Positions 16,483 to 25,899 are shown, counted from the stretch's first letter. The stretch is 64,000 nt of DNA from Blastomonas aquatica (GCF_014639875.1 NZ_BMGD01000003.1:62001-126000); one strand, 5' to 3'. Numbers and translations: made by a program. The notes: a model not told the origin generated them from the letters alone.

Positions 16483-16797
16483 TTAGCTTTCCTCGTCGCC
16501 GTCGTCGGCAGCGGCCACGCCAAGGTCGTCGTCACCGCCAAGATCGACATCGTTGTCGGGCGAATCGCCATCCTCGTCGATGTCCAGATCCTCATCGGCC
16601 AGATCGACGTCCTCCTTCTCGACGACTTTCTTCTTTTCTTCCTCGAACGGAAGCGGCTGCTTGGATTTCAGCACGGGCTCGGGCGTCCAGCTGTTGCCGC
16701 AGTTGATGCAGGCGACCGGATCGTCCTTGCCCAGGTCATAAAAGCGGGTGCCGCATTTCGGGCAGCTGTGCTTGGCGCCCCATTCAGGCTTGATCAT
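16483..16797 (-). CDS. TIGR02300 family (FYDLN acid) protein
   Basis: A 104-residue protein. The N-terminus PEWGAKHSCPKCGTRFYDLG followed by DPVACINCG is a four-cysteine zinc ribbon with the FYDL signature of this alphaproteobacterial family. The C-terminal half is an almost uninterrupted acidic tail (Asp/Glu runs), also typical. Its function is unknown. The start at 16797 is set by family conservation (MIKPEWG); the frame is open further back into low-quality sequence. It is divergent from aroA, as is often seen in this group, and just downstream of it is tRNA-Ala in the same direction. Confidence 0.93.
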   Translation of the reverse strand: MIKPEWGAKHSCPKCGTRFYDLGKDDPVACINCGNSWTPEPVLKSKQPLPFEEEKKKVVEKEDVDLADEDLDIDEDGDSPDNDVDLGGDDDLGVAAADDGDEES

Positions 16798-16985
16798 GAA
16801 TAATGCCTCAGGTTCAATAACATCGAAGATGTAAGGAGAAGGTTGCATATTTCCAGTCGGCAGCGCGCGTGCGCAGCAACAGGAAAATCGGCGTGCGCCT
16901 TGCCATAGCTTTGTGCCGCTGTCAAAAGCTGCATCGCATTTCACCTCTGGCAGCTGCCTGCCCAACCGGAACGTGTATCATCCTT

Positions 16986-18329
16986 ATGGCTCATTCAGCA
17001 GACCATGCTCCGGTCCCGTGCCGTTTCGGCACATCCGCCGCGCTCACCGGCGCGATCCGCGTCCCTGGCGACAAGTCGATCTCGCACCGCGCGCTGATGC
17101 TCTCGGCGCTGTGCGTCGGTCGGAGCCGCATCACAGGCCTGCTCGAGGGCGAGGACGTGCTCGCCACCGCTGCTGCGATGCGGGCGATGGGGGCCGATGT
17201 TGTGCGCGATGATGATGGTGTGTGGACGGTGCACGGCGTGGGCGTGGGCGGGCTGATGCAGCCGCCCCAGGCGCTCGAAATGGGCAACAGCGGTACATCG
17301 ACACGGCTGCTGATGGGGCTGGTCGCGAGCCACCCGATTACCGCGATGTTCACCGGCGATGCGTCGCTCAGCCGCCGCCCGATGGCGCGAGTGACCGATC
17401 CGCTGGGGGAAATGGGGGCGCAGTTCAACGCCAGCCCCGGCGGCACGCTGCCGCTGATGGTGCGCGGGATCAGCCCTGCGGTGCCGATCAGCTACAGGCT
17501 GCCGGTGGCTTCCGCGCAGGTGAAATCTGCGATACTGCTCGCAGCACTCAACACGCCGGGCACCACCACGGTGATCGAGCCGGTGGCGACGCGCGACCAT
17601 AGCGAAAAGATGCTCAAGGGTTTTGGTGCCGATCTGACGGTGGAGACCGATGCCGACGGCGTGCGGCATATCTCGGTCACCGGGCCGTGCGACCTCAAGC
17701 CGCAGAACATCGAGGTTCCCGGCGATCCCTCATCCGCCGCGTTCTTTATCGTCGCCGCACTGATCGTGCCGGGTTCGGACCTCGTGATCGAAAATGTCGG
17801 CATGAACGTCACCCGCACCGGATTGATCACGGTGCTCGAGCAGATGGGCGGGCGGATCGAGCGGCTGAACGAACGCACCGTCGGCGGCGAGCCGGTCGCG
17901 GACCTGCGGGTGCGGGCGAGTGCGCTGCATGGCATTACGGTCGATCCCGCGATTGTGCCGAGCATGGTCGACGAGTTTCCGGTGTTTTTCGTTGCCGCCG
18001 CTTGTGCCAGCGGGACGACAGTCACCAGCGGCCTTGATGAACTGCGGGTCAAGGAATCGGACCGTCTCGCCACCATGGCGCGCGGGCTAGAGGCGATCGG
18101 CGTATCGGTGAAAGAGTGCGAGGACGGGCTGGTCATCACCGGCAGCGGCGGTGTTACCTTGCGGGGTGGCGGACCAGTCGCGACACTGCTCGATCACCGT
18201 ATTGCGATGAGCTTTGCCATTGCCGGGCTGGTCAGCCAAGACGGCGTCGAGGTTGACGACACCGCCCCGATCGCGACCAGCTTTCCCGATTTCCTCGCGC
18301 TGCTCGAAAGCAGCACCGGCGCAACATGA
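16986..18329 (+). CDS. aroA: 3-phosphoshikimate 1-carboxyvinyltransferase (EPSP synthase), class II-like
   Basis: A 447-residue enzyme of the shikimate pathway that joins shikimate 3-phosphate and phosphoenolpyruvate. Markers: [74 protein letters not shown] and [16 protein letters not shown]. Over most of its length it resembles class II enzymes such as CP4, but the loop that in CP4 holds Ala100 reads GNSGTS here, with Gly103 as in glyphosate-sensitive E. coli AroA. The start at 16986 is chosen at MAHSADHAP; the frame runs further back through the divergent promoter region. Its stop overlaps the next start by ATGA; three more genes follow in the same coupled operon ending with cmk. Confidence 0.96.
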   Translation: MAHSADHAPVPCRFGTSAALTGAIRVPGDKSISHRALMLSALCVGRSRITGLLEGEDVLATAAAMRAMGADVVRDDDGVWTVHGVGVGGLMQPPQALEMGNSGTSTRLLMGLVASHPITAMFTGDASLSRRPMARVTDPLGEMGAQFNASPGGTLPLMVRGISPAVPISYRLPVASAQVKSAILLAALNTPGTTTVIEPVATRDHSEKMLKGFGADLTVETDADGVRHISVTGPCDLKPQNIEVPGDPSSAAFFIVAALIVPGSDLVIENVGMNVTRTGLITVLEQMGGRIERLNERTVGGEPVADLRVRASALHGITVDPAIVPSMVDEFPVFFVAAACASGTTVTSGLDELRVKESDRLATMARGLEAIGVSVKECEDGLVITGSGGVTLRGGGPVATLLDHRIAMSFAIAGLVSQDGVEVDDTAPIATSFPDFLALLESSTGAT

Positions 18330-18595
18330 ACCCGCTGCTCGCCAACATCATCGGGGTCACCGGAAGCGTGCTGTTCATCGGCGCGTTTGCTTACGCCAAC
18401 CGGGTCGAAGTGATCGACAAGCTGCTGTTCAACGCGGTCAATCTGGCAGGAGCGATCCTGCTGCTGATTTCCTTGTGGGTGCACTTCAATCTCGCCGCGT
18501 TCGTGCTTGAAAGCGCCTGGGCGGTGATCGCGTTGGCGGGCCTGATCAAGGCGATCCGGGAGCGGCGGACACACCGGGAAGGCACACAGTCATGA
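18326..18595 (+). CDS. Small membrane protein, CBU_0592 family
   Basis: An 89-residue protein with three likely membrane segments (about 5-22, 30-48 and 53-70) and a short basic, cytoplasmic C-terminus ([12 protein letters not shown]). It resembles the CBU_0592 family of small inner-membrane proteins, of unknown function. Start and stop overlap aroA upstream and the metallo-beta-lactamase gene downstream by four bases each, so expression is locked to this operon. Confidence 0.8.
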   Translation: MNPLLANIIGVTGSVLFIGAFAYANRVEVIDKLLFNAVNLAGAILLLISLWVHFNLAAFVLESAWAVIALAGLIKAIRERRTHREGTQS

Positions 18596-19545
18596 AGCGG
18601 ATCCTTATCGCCACGCTTGGAGCGGTCGCCGTCGCTGGGTGTGCCGCAAGCCCGCCATCCACGCCCTCGCCCGCGCAGTCACGGATCGCCAGCGATGCCC
18701 AGATCGATGCTGCGCAGGAGGCTCCGGTGGAAGGCTTTGCCAAAAATGGCCGCTGGAACGAGCCTCAAGCGCCGTTCACGGTCGCGGGAAACCTGCATTA
18801 TGTCGGTACCGAAACCGTCAGCGCCTTTTTGATCACAACGCCTGAGGGGCATATGTTGATCGATGGCGTGCTCGCGCAATCGGTCCCGCAGATCATCGCC
18901 AATATCAAGACGCTGGGCTTCGACATCGCGGACGTCAAATACCTGCTCAACACCCATGCGCATATCGATCATGCTGGCGGTTTGGCGGGGCTGCAACGGG
19001 CGAGCGGCGCGCAGATGCTCGCCAGCGCGCCCGACAAGCCGTTTCTGGAAGCCGGTGCCATCGACCATGGCCCGACCAAGGATATCCGCTTTCCCCCGGT
19101 GCGTGTCGATCGCGTGATCCGCGATGGCGAGGTTGTCACGCTGGGTGGAACGCAGCTGACCGCGCACATCACGCCCGGGCATTCGCCGGGCTGCACATCG
19201 TGGAGCCTGCCGGTCAAGCGCGCAGACGGCGCGCAGCACCAGGCGTTTCTGCATTGCAGCGCGACGGTCGCAGGTCAGTCGCTTGTGCCCGAAGCCTATC
19301 CCGGCATGGTCGCCGCATTTCGCAGTACCTTTGCGAAGGTGGGGGCGATGCAGGCCGACATATTTCTGGCCAACCACGACAATTTCTTTGGCTTGAAGGA
19401 CAAGCGTGCACGGCAGCTGGCCGGGGACGCTAACGCGTTCGTGAATGCGCAAGAACTGCAAAGCTTCAATACCCGCATGGAAGCGCAGTTCGAGGCTGAT
19501 CTGGCCAAGCAGCAGCAAGCGGCGCAGGCCGGGAGCGCGCGATGA
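18592..19545 (+). CDS. Subclass B3-like metallo-beta-lactamase, lipoprotein
   Basis: A 317-residue protein with a lipoprotein signal: VAVAGCAAS gives a lipobox with the acylated Cys at about 17. The metal site is complete for subclass B3: HAHIDH (His122, His124, Asp126, His127), PGHSPGC for the third zinc-1 histidine, and ANHDNFF for the final zinc-2 histidine. The segment FLHCSATVAGQSL holds the B3-typical region that replaces the B1 cysteine ligand. Such enzymes hydrolyse beta-lactams including carbapenems in the periplasm; here membrane tethering is predicted. It sits in the aroA-cmk operon with ATGA overlaps on both sides, so it looks like an old chromosomal resident rather than a mobile gene. 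Hydrolysis of another lactone or lactam is possible. Confidence 0.85.
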   Translation: MKRILIATLGAVAVAGCAASPPSTPSPAQSRIASDAQIDAAQEAPVEGFAKNGRWNEPQAPFTVAGNLHYVGTETVSAFLITTPEGHMLIDGVLAQSVPQIIANIKTLGFDIADVKYLLNTHAHIDHAGGLAGLQRASGAQMLASAPDKPFLEAGAIDHGPTKDIRFPPVRVDRVIRDGEVVTLGGTQLTAHITPGHSPGCTSWSLPVKRADGAQHQAFLHCSATVAGQSLVPEAYPGMVAAFRSTFAKVGAMQADIFLANHDNFFGLKDKRARQLAGDANAFVNAQELQSFNTRMEAQFEADLAKQQQAAQAGSAR

Positions 19546-20168
19546 TCATCGCGGTCGATGGACCCACCGCCAGCGGTAAGGGAACGATTGCCAGGGCGCT
19601 CGCCGCGCATTTCGGCCTGCCGCATCTCGATACCGGACTGCTTTACCGTGCGGTGGGCGTAAATGCGGTTCGTCTGGGCGGTGATCCGGACGATGCCGAC
19701 GAGGCGCTGGCGGGCTGCGCGTTTGACGATGCGCTGCTCGCCGACGAGCATTTGCGCTCTGAAACCGCAGGCGGGCTCGCCAGCCGTGCCTCGCGGCATC
19801 CTTTGGTCCGGGCAGCATTGCTCGAGCGGCAGCGCGCCTTTGCGGGCCAGCCAGGCGGCGCAGTGCTCGACGGGCGCGACATCGGCACGGTGATCGCGCC
19901 TGAGGCCGAAGCCAAGCTGTACGTCACCGCCAGCGTCGGCGCACGCGCGGCTCGGCGCTTCAACGAGATGCGGCTGCGCGGCGAAAACGTTACGCTCGAG
20001 GAGATAGCCGCCGATCTTGCCTCGCGCGATGCGCGCGATTCGCAGCGCGCGGTGGCGCCGCTCAGGCCCGCCGACGACGCGTTCTTGCTGGACACCAGCG
20101 ATTTGACCGCCGGCGCAGCAGCAGCGGCTGCGATTGCGGCGGTTGCGGCGCGGTTGTCTCGGCGCTGA
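19542..20168 (+). CDS. cmk: (d)CMP kinase
   Basis: A 208-residue cytidylate kinase: IIAVDGPTASGKGTIARAL is the P-loop, PHLDTGLLYRAVG the CMP-binding start, and GAVLDGRDIGTVIAPEAEAK the conserved NMP/LID region. It phosphorylates CMP and dCMP for nucleotide supply. The start at 19542 overlaps the stop of the metallo-beta-lactamase gene. In many alphaproteobacteria cmk is followed directly by rpsA; here four envelope genes lie between them. Confidence 0.96.
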   Translation: MIIAVDGPTASGKGTIARALAAHFGLPHLDTGLLYRAVGVNAVRLGGDPDDADEALAGCAFDDALLADEHLRSETAGGLASRASRHPLVRAALLERQRAFAGQPGGAVLDGRDIGTVIAPEAEAKLYVTASVGARAARRFNEMRLRGENVTLEEIAADLASRDARDSQRAVAPLRPADDAFLLDTSDLTAGAAAAAAIAAVAARLSRR

Positions 20169-20277
20169 CTTCAATCTTAAGATATCTATCATATAACTGA
20201 CTTGGTGATATCGCTGACGCGTCACGCCATTGGCCTAACTGAAACGACTTCGGTACAGGCTGCGGGGGGTGAATGGG

Positions 20278-21054
20278 ATGCGCTGGTCGGCTGTCGTTGC
20301 AGTGTACAACGAAGAGGCATTCCTTCCCGGGATGCTGCGCTCGATCCAGGCGCAAAGCGAGCCGTGCCACGTGATCGTCGTCGATAACGGTTCGACCGAC
20401 CAGAGCCTCAAAATCGCTCAGGACCTGCAGGCGGCGGGCGGCACTATCACGGTGCTGTCCGAACCCAGGCCGGGTCAGGTCCATGCACTTGCGCAAGGCG
20501 TGCGGGCGGTGGAAACCGAATTTGTCGCGATCTGCGATGCCGATACATTCTACCCAACAGGCTACCTTGCCGCCGCGACGCGACTTTTCGAGCGCCCCGG
20601 CCGGTATACCGTCGCGGCGTGCGCCTGGCCGCGTCCGCAGGCCCATTCGGCTGTGGCGCAATGGTTCGCCGCCAGCCACAAATTGGGAGCGCAGCGCCTG
20701 ATGCCGCGCCAGAACCATGTCAACGGTGGCAGCCAGACGTTCCGCACCGCAGCGCTGCTGGCCTCGGGGGGGTATGACCCGGCGATATGGCCGTATGTGC
20801 TCAAAGATCACGAGCTGATGAACCGGGTGCTGCACCTTGGCTGCCAAGCGATGGCAGCCGATTTCTGGTGCAGCCCGTCGCCGCGCCGTGGCGATCGGCG
20901 CAACGTGCGCTGGACGTTGCGCGAGCGGCTGGCGTATCACGGATCACGCTTCCACCGGCGCGACACGTTCTTTCACGAGTGGCTCGCGCCCCGGTTGGAG
21001 GCGCGCGGTCAACGCGACACCGTGCTGCGCGACCAACCCTGGAATGGCGCATGA
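20278..21054 (+). CDS. Glycosyltransferase family 2
   Basis: About 258 residues in a GT-A fold: WSAVVAVYNEEAFLPGMLRS, VIVVDNGSTDQS, then FVAICDADTFYP with the metal-binding DxD, and a YVLKDHELMNRV segment near the acceptor site. It transfers an activated sugar onto a lipid or carbohydrate acceptor at the inner face of the membrane. The ATG at 20278 is preferred because GGGGGGT lies eight bases before it; GTG 20269 would add three residues. It starts a four-gene coupled set between cmk and rpsA. The 110 bases before it contain an AT-rich patch (about 20170-20205) that may be its promoter. Confidence 0.85.
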   Translation: MRWSAVVAVYNEEAFLPGMLRSIQAQSEPCHVIVVDNGSTDQSLKIAQDLQAAGGTITVLSEPRPGQVHALAQGVRAVETEFVAICDADTFYPTGYLAAATRLFERPGRYTVAACAWPRPQAHSAVAQWFAASHKLGAQRLMPRQNHVNGGSQTFRTAALLASGGYDPAIWPYVLKDHELMNRVLHLGCQAMAADFWCSPSPRRGDRRNVRWTLRERLAYHGSRFHRRDTFFHEWLAPRLEARGQRDTVLRDQPWNGA

Positions 21055-22007
21055 ACCATAGCGTTCCTGGCGCTGCGCCGCTGGCAATTCCGCGGATAGA
21101 TGCGGATATTCTGGCAAGTCTGCCTCGGCTAGATCCCCGGCGGCAATGGCGGGCACGCTGGTTCGCGCGTACGATATCGCTTCTGCTGTTAGGCATGGTT
21201 GCTGTGCAGCTCAGCGCGATCGACCTTGCAGCGCTCGAGGGTCTGCTCGCCCAGAATGCCGGGTTCTGGCTGGCGTTTGCCATGATGTATTTTGCGCTGC
21301 CACTGGCCGACTGGATTATCTTTCGCCGTCTTTGGCGATTGCCGCTCATCGGCCTGGCACCAATCCTGCGCAAGCGGATCAGCAACGAGCTGCTACTGTC
21401 CTATTCGGGTGAGGTGTATTTCTACTTCTGGGCGCGCCACCGCGCCGGGCTGACCAACGCTCCCTTCGGTGCAATCAAGGATGTGAACATCGTCTCGGCG
21501 CTTGTTGCCAACGGGGTGACGCTGGGACTGCTGGGGCTGGCCTATCCGTATATGGACGGTCTGTTTCCCGGCGAGCTGGAAACGATCGTGACTTTGTCGA
21601 TCGCCGTGATCCTCGCAATCACATCGGTGGCGCTTCTCTTCCGTCGACGGCTGTTCACGCTGACCGGCGATCAGCTGGTCTGGGTAGGCGGCATCCATCT
21701 GGCGCGCATCCTTGTCACCACCGGGTTGCTGGCGTTGGTGTGGCATCTGGCCATGCCGGGTGCCCCGCTGGGTCTGTGGCTGGAGCTCTCTGCACTTCGA
21801 CTGGTGGTCACCCGGTTACCGATGCTGCCTTCGAAGGATCTGCTGTTCACCAGCATCGCCATCTTCCTGCTCGGGTCCCACAACGAGGTTTCGGCGCTGC
21901 TCGCGTTGACTGCTGCGCTCACGCTTGCGCTCCACGTGGGGCTGGCGATCATTCTGGCCATCACCGGCTTTTTCGATCGCGAACGCTCAGGGGAGGAGGC
22001 ATCATGA
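21051..22007 (+). CDS. Polytopic membrane protein, possibly flippase-like
   Basis: A 318-residue membrane protein with about eight hydrophobic segments starting after residue 40. Loops rich in Arg alternate with segments such as GAIKDVNIVSALVANGVTLG and RLPMLPSKDLLFTSIAIFLL. It is faintly similar in layout to UPF0104/MprF-type transmembrane regions found beside glycosyltransferases, but no motif settles it. The start at 21051 is chosen from the ATGA overlap with the glycosyltransferase gene; a longer frame to 20787 overlaps that gene. Its neighbours suggest a part in building or moving a glycolipid, which is inference. Confidence 0.65.
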   Translation: MNHSVPGAAPLAIPRIDADILASLPRLDPRRQWRARWFARTISLLLLGMVAVQLSAIDLAALEGLLAQNAGFWLAFAMMYFALPLADWIIFRRLWRLPLIGLAPILRKRISNELLLSYSGEVYFYFWARHRAGLTNAPFGAIKDVNIVSALVANGVTLGLLGLAYPYMDGLFPGELETIVTLSIAVILAITSVALLFRRRLFTLTGDQLVWVGGIHLARILVTTGLLALVWHLAMPGAPLGLWLELSALRLVVTRLPMLPSKDLLFTSIAIFLLGSHNEVSALLALTAALTLALHVGLAIILAITGFFDRERSGEEAS

Positions 22008-22546
22008 TCGGCCGGATAGTCTGCGCCCTGGGTCTGCTGGCCTGTGCCGCGTCGAGCATCGGTGCTCCATATCCGGTGCCACCGCGCGCCGAGCGCGGCA
22101 AAGCCAACGCTGCCTGTCGGCCGGGCGAGCCGGGACCCGCCATCCGGGTGAAGGTGACCGGTATCAAGGATGGTGAGGGAAGCCTGCGGCTCGACCTCTA
22201 TCCCGCCAACGACACCGAATTTCTGGCACCTGACAAGGAATTGATCGCAGCCGGGCGGCCGTTCCGCCGGATCGAGCGCAAGCCGCTGGTGGCGGGCACG
22301 GCCACATTGTGCATCCGCGCGCCGGAACCGGGCCATTACGCGCTCAGCGTGCTGCACGATCGCGATGGCGACGGCAAGTTTGCGTTTCTGCGCGATGGCG
22401 TCGGCTTTTCGCGCAACCCCAGGCTGAGGCGCGCCAAGCCCAAGGCCAGTTCGGTGGCCATCAAGATCGGACCAGGCATCGGAGAGACGCAGATCGTAAT
22501 GAACTACCGCCGCGGGCTTGGCTTCGGCCCCGTCCCGGTGCCCTGA
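22004..22546 (+). CDS. Exported DUF2141 protein
   Basis: A 180-residue protein with a signal peptide (MIGRIVCALGLLACAASSIG). The mature part carries the DUF2141 pattern: RVKVTGIKDGEGSLRLDLYP, then VAGTATLCIRAPEPGHYALS and VLHDRDGDGKFAF, ending with a SVAIKIG-type strand. The family is a small periplasmic beta sandwich of unknown function. The start at 22004 follows a very strong GGGGAGGAGG ribosome site and overlaps the previous stop by ATGA. DUF2141 genes recur near envelope glycan genes, as here. Confidence 0.8.
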   Translation: MIGRIVCALGLLACAASSIGAPYPVPPRAERGKANAACRPGEPGPAIRVKVTGIKDGEGSLRLDLYPANDTEFLAPDKELIAAGRPFRRIERKPLVAGTATLCIRAPEPGHYALSVLHDRDGDGKFAFLRDGVGFSRNPRLRRAKPKASSVAIKIGPGIGETQIVMNYRRGLGFGPVPVP

Positions 22547-22549
22547 GCG

Positions 22550-23728
22550 GTGCGGATCGTCGATATCTGCGAGTTCTATGCGCCTGAAGGCGGCGGCGTG
22601 CGGACCTATGTCCATGCCAAGCTGCGCGCGGCGGCCGCAGCCGGGCATGACATGACCATTGTCGCACCGGGAGCTGCCGATCACGTCGCAGTTTGGCCGG
22701 ATGGCGGCCGGATCATCACGCTCAAATCGCCGCCGCTGCCGTTCGACCGGCGCTACGGCATGTTCTGGAATACGGCTCCAGTGCATGCCTTGCTCGACGA
22801 TCTGCAGCCTGACGTTCTCGAAGCATCATCGCCGTGGCGCGGGGCCTGGGTCGCTGCCTCATGGCGGGGCAATGCAGTCCGATCTCTGTTCATGCACCAT
22901 GATCCGCTCTCGGCCTTTGCCTATCGCTGGTTCGATGCCATGGCACCGCGTGAGGCTATCGACCGCCAGTTCGCTTGGTTCTGGCGCTATCTCCAACGCA
23001 TGTGCGCGCAATATGATACGATTGTCTGTGCTGCTCCGAGCCTGAGCGCGCGGTTGAAACAGGGCGGTATCGAGCGCACGGTTACGCTGCCGATGGGGGT
23101 CGATGCAGGCGTTTTCTCACCGGATTTGCGCGATGACGATATCCGTGCCGGGCTGTTGGCGCTATGCAATCTACGCCGCGATGCGACTCTCGCGCTTGCC
23201 GTTGGCAGGCATACCCCCGAAAAGCGCTGGCCTCTGGTGATCGATGCCTGCACCCGAGTCGCGGCAGATCATCCGCTCGGTCTGGTGCTGATCGGCGATG
23301 GCCACCAGCGTGGCAAAACATTGGCGCACATTGGTGATAATCCCCATGTCTACGCCATGGCTCCGGTCCGCGACCGCCCGCTGCTGGCGCGCATCCTAGC
23401 GAGCGGCGATCTGCTGCTGCACGGATCGGCTGCAGAAACGTTCGGACTGGTGGCGGCAGAGGCCGGTGCTTCCGGCTTGCCTCTTGTGCTCCCCGATATG
23501 GGCGCGGCGCATGATCTGGCACATGACGATCATTGCGAGACATATACTGCAGGGGATCGCAAATCTGCGGCCGATGCGATTCGGCGGATGCTGGGACGCG
23601 ATCAGACCGCGTTGCGCGCTGCCGCCGCCGCGCGCGCAACGTCCGCGCGCACGCTGGACGAGCATTTTGCAGAGCTCTTTGCGCATTATCAGACGGCATC
23701 GCGCTGGCCGCAAGGGATTGCGGCCTGA
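22550..23728 (+). CDS. Glycosyltransferase family 4
   Basis: A 392-residue GT-B glycosyltransferase. The N-terminal domain begins RIVDICEFYAPEGGGVRTYV, the Gly-rich acceptor loop; the C-terminal nucleotide-sugar domain has LALAVGRHTPEKRWPLVIDA, VLIGDGHQR and the E-x7-E element in AAETFGLVAAEAGASGLPLV. It retains sugar configuration on transfer. It begins with GTG at 22550, three bases after the DUF2141 stop. Last gene of the cassette between cmk and rpsA; likely works with the family 2 enzyme on one glycan or glycolipid. Confidence 0.87.
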   Translation: MRIVDICEFYAPEGGGVRTYVHAKLRAAAAAGHDMTIVAPGAADHVAVWPDGGRIITLKSPPLPFDRRYGMFWNTAPVHALLDDLQPDVLEASSPWRGAWVAASWRGNAVRSLFMHHDPLSAFAYRWFDAMAPREAIDRQFAWFWRYLQRMCAQYDTIVCAAPSLSARLKQGGIERTVTLPMGVDAGVFSPDLRDDDIRAGLLALCNLRRDATLALAVGRHTPEKRWPLVIDACTRVAADHPLGLVLIGDGHQRGKTLAHIGDNPHVYAMAPVRDRPLLARILASGDLLLHGSAAETFGLVAAEAGASGLPLVLPDMGAAHDLAHDDHCETYTAGDRKSAADAIRRMLGRDQTALRAAAAARATSARTLDEHFAELFAHYQTASRWPQGIAA

Positions 23729-24186
23729 TGCCGAAACGTGCTCCCCGGCCCTTGGGATGCGCCCCCCGGGGCTGGGGCAGCTGGTGGCAGCTTGCGGCAG
23801 GCCCAGGACCATTGCTTATCCGGGTACTGATCTGGAGCCAGCGCAACGCCCCAGAACATTCGCCAGCCGATGAGCCTGTAACGGCCGCGCTTGCCAATTG
23901 CCCCATAGTTGGATATGGGCCACGCGTTCTCGAAAATGGTGACGAGATCGGATAGGGCGAGCCTGGTACTGCCAGGGTCGGCAAAGCAGGCGTTGCTAAC
24001 TGGCATTCGTGCCACAGGCCGATGGCGGGTTTATCGCATTCGAAGGCGCTGTCTGCCGGTTTTCCTTTTCCGCTGCAATCATCTGCGCGAACGTCGACCT
24101 GGCATGCGGCCTTGTCGATATTTTAGGCCAAGACCGCCGGAGACAACCGGCTGGCCGGACAATACAGTTTAAGGATTATCACATTT
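23729..24186. other. Leader region of rpsA
   Basis: About 460 bases without a convincing gene. It should contain the rpsA promoter and mRNA leader. AAGGA at 24170-24174 is the ribosome site of rpsA. A GC-rich inverted run around 23750-23775 could form a hairpin after the glycosyltransferase gene, but no T tract follows, so I do not call a terminator. Confidence 0.4.
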
Positions 24187-25899
24187 ATGGCCTCAACGGC
24201 ATTTCCCAGCCGCGATGATTTTGCGGCACTTCTCGACGAATCGCTTGGTGGCGGAGCCGCATCGGATGGCGGATTCGAAGGCCGCGTCGTCAAGGGCACG
24301 GTTACCGCGATCGAAAACGACAAGGCGGTCATCGATGTCGGACTGAAGTCGGAAGGCCGCGTGGCCCTGCGCGAATTCGCAGCGCCCGGCCAGGATCACG
24401 GCCTCAAGGTCGGTGACGAAGTCGAAGTCTATGTCGACCGGATCGAAAATGCCGACGGCGAAGCGATGCTGTCGCGCGACCGCGCACGCCGCGAAGCTGC
24501 ATGGGACAAGCTCGAGAGCGAATTTGGCGAAGGCAAGCGCGTCGAAGGCGTGATCTTCGGCCGCGTCAAGGGTGGCTTCACCGTCGATCTCGACGGCGCC
24601 GTGGCCTTTCTTCCCGGCAGCCAGGTCGATATCCGCCCCGTGCGCGATGTCACCCCGCTGATGGACATTCCGCAGCCTTTCCAGATCCTCAAGATGGACC
24701 GTCGTCGTGGCAACATCGTTGTCTCGCGTCGCGCCGTTCTGGAAGAAACCCGTGCCGAACAGCGCACCGGCCTGATCCAGTCGCTGGCCGAAGGTCAGAT
24801 CATCGACGGTATCGTCAAGAACATCACCGATTACGGTGCGTTCGTCGATCTGGGCGGAATCGATGGCCTGCTGCATGTCACCGACATCAGCTACAAGCGC
24901 ATCAACCACCCCAGCGAAGCGATCACCATCGGTGAGACCGTCAAGGTGCAGATTATCCGCATCAATTCGGAAACGCAACGTATCTCGCTGGGCATGAAGC
25001 AGCTCGAAAGCGATCCATGGGAAGGCGCCAGCGTCAAGTATCCCATCGGTGCCAAGCTCAGCGGTGCTGTCACCAACATCACCGAATATGGTGCATTCGT
25101 CGAACTCGAGCCCGGCATCGAAGGCCTGGTCCACGTTTCGGAAATGTCCTGGACCAAGAAGAACGTCCACCCCGGCAAGATCGTTTCGACCAGCCAGGAA
25201 GTCGATGTCATCGTTCTGGAGGTCGACGCCGAAAAGCGTCGCATTTCGCTGGGCCTCAAGCAGGCGCAGTCGAACCCCTGGGATGCTTTCGCAGACAAGC
25301 ACCCGGTCGGCAGCATCGTCGAAGGCGAAGTCAAAAACGCAACCGAATTCGGTCTGTTCATCGGCCTCGATGGCGATGTCGATGGCATGGTCCACATGTC
25401 GGATATCGCATGGGGCATTTCGGGTGAAGACGCGCTCAACCTCCACCTCAAGGGTGAGCAGGTCAAGGCGATCGTTCTGGACGTCGATGTCGACAAGGAG
25501 CGTATCTCGCTCGGCATGAAGCAGCTTGAAAAGGGTGCTCCGGCCGTTGGCGGATCGGACAGCTCGACGCTTCGCAAGAACGAAGTCGTCACCGTCACCG
25601 TGCTCGAAGTGCGCGACGGTGGTCTGGAAGTTCAGGTTGGCGAAGACGGAGCCACCGGCTTCATCAAGCGCAACGATCTGGGCCGCGACCGCGACGAACA
25701 GCGTCCCGATCGCTTCCAGGTTGGCCAGAAGCTCGACGCGATGGTCACCGGTTTCGACCGCTCGCGCAAGCCGACCTTCTCGGTCAAGGCGCATCAGCTG
25801 GCTGAAGAAAAGCAGGCTGTCGCACAGTACGGTTCGTCCGACTCGGGCGCATCGCTGGGTGACATTCTGGGCGCCGCTCTCAAGCAGCGCGAAGATTGA
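24187..25899 (+). CDS. rpsA: 30S ribosomal protein S1
   Basis: A 570-residue protein made of six S1 RNA-binding repeats, the normal alphaproteobacterial form. Repeats are marked by ITDYGAFVDLGGIDGLLHVT, ITEYGAFVELEPGIEGLVHV and ATEFGLFIGLDGDVDGMVHM, each followed by an RISLGMKQL-type strand. It helps mRNA dock on the 30S subunit. Codon use is biased toward GTC, ATC, CGC and GGC, as expected for a highly expressed gene. It has its own leader and a strong terminator downstream. Confidence 0.98.
   Translation: MASTAFPSRDDFAALLDESLGGGAASDGGFEGRVVKGTVTAIENDKAVIDVGLKSEGRVALREFAAPGQDHGLKVGDEVEVYVDRIENADGEAMLSRDRARREAAWDKLESEFGEGKRVEGVIFGRVKGGFTVDLDGAVAFLPGSQVDIRPVRDVTPLMDIPQPFQILKMDRRRGNIVVSRRAVLEETRAEQRTGLIQSLAEGQIIDGIVKNITDYGAFVDLGGIDGLLHVTDISYKRINHPSEAITIGETVKVQIIRINSETQRISLGMKQLESDPWEGASVKYPIGAKLSGAVTNITEYGAFVELEPGIEGLVHVSEMSWTKKNVHPGKIVSTSQEVDVIVLEVDAEKRRISLGLKQAQSNPWDAFADKHPVGSIVEGEVKNATEFGLFIGLDGDVDGMVHMSDIAWGISGEDALNLHLKGEQVKAIVLDVDVDKERISLGMKQLEKGAPAVGGSDSSTLRKNEVVTVTVLEVRDGGLEVQVGEDGATGFIKRNDLGRDRDEQRPDRFQVGQKLDAMVTGFDRSRKPTFSVKAHQLAEEKQAVAQYGSSDSGASLGDILGAALKQRED

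Noticed and set aside
23689..24015. Minus-strand frame of 108 codons before rpsA
   Set aside because: Some stretches look protein-like, but it has no family, no ribosome site and lies in the rpsA leader.
24193..25794. 533-codon minus-strand open frame
   Set aside because: Shadow of rpsA created by its strong codon bias.
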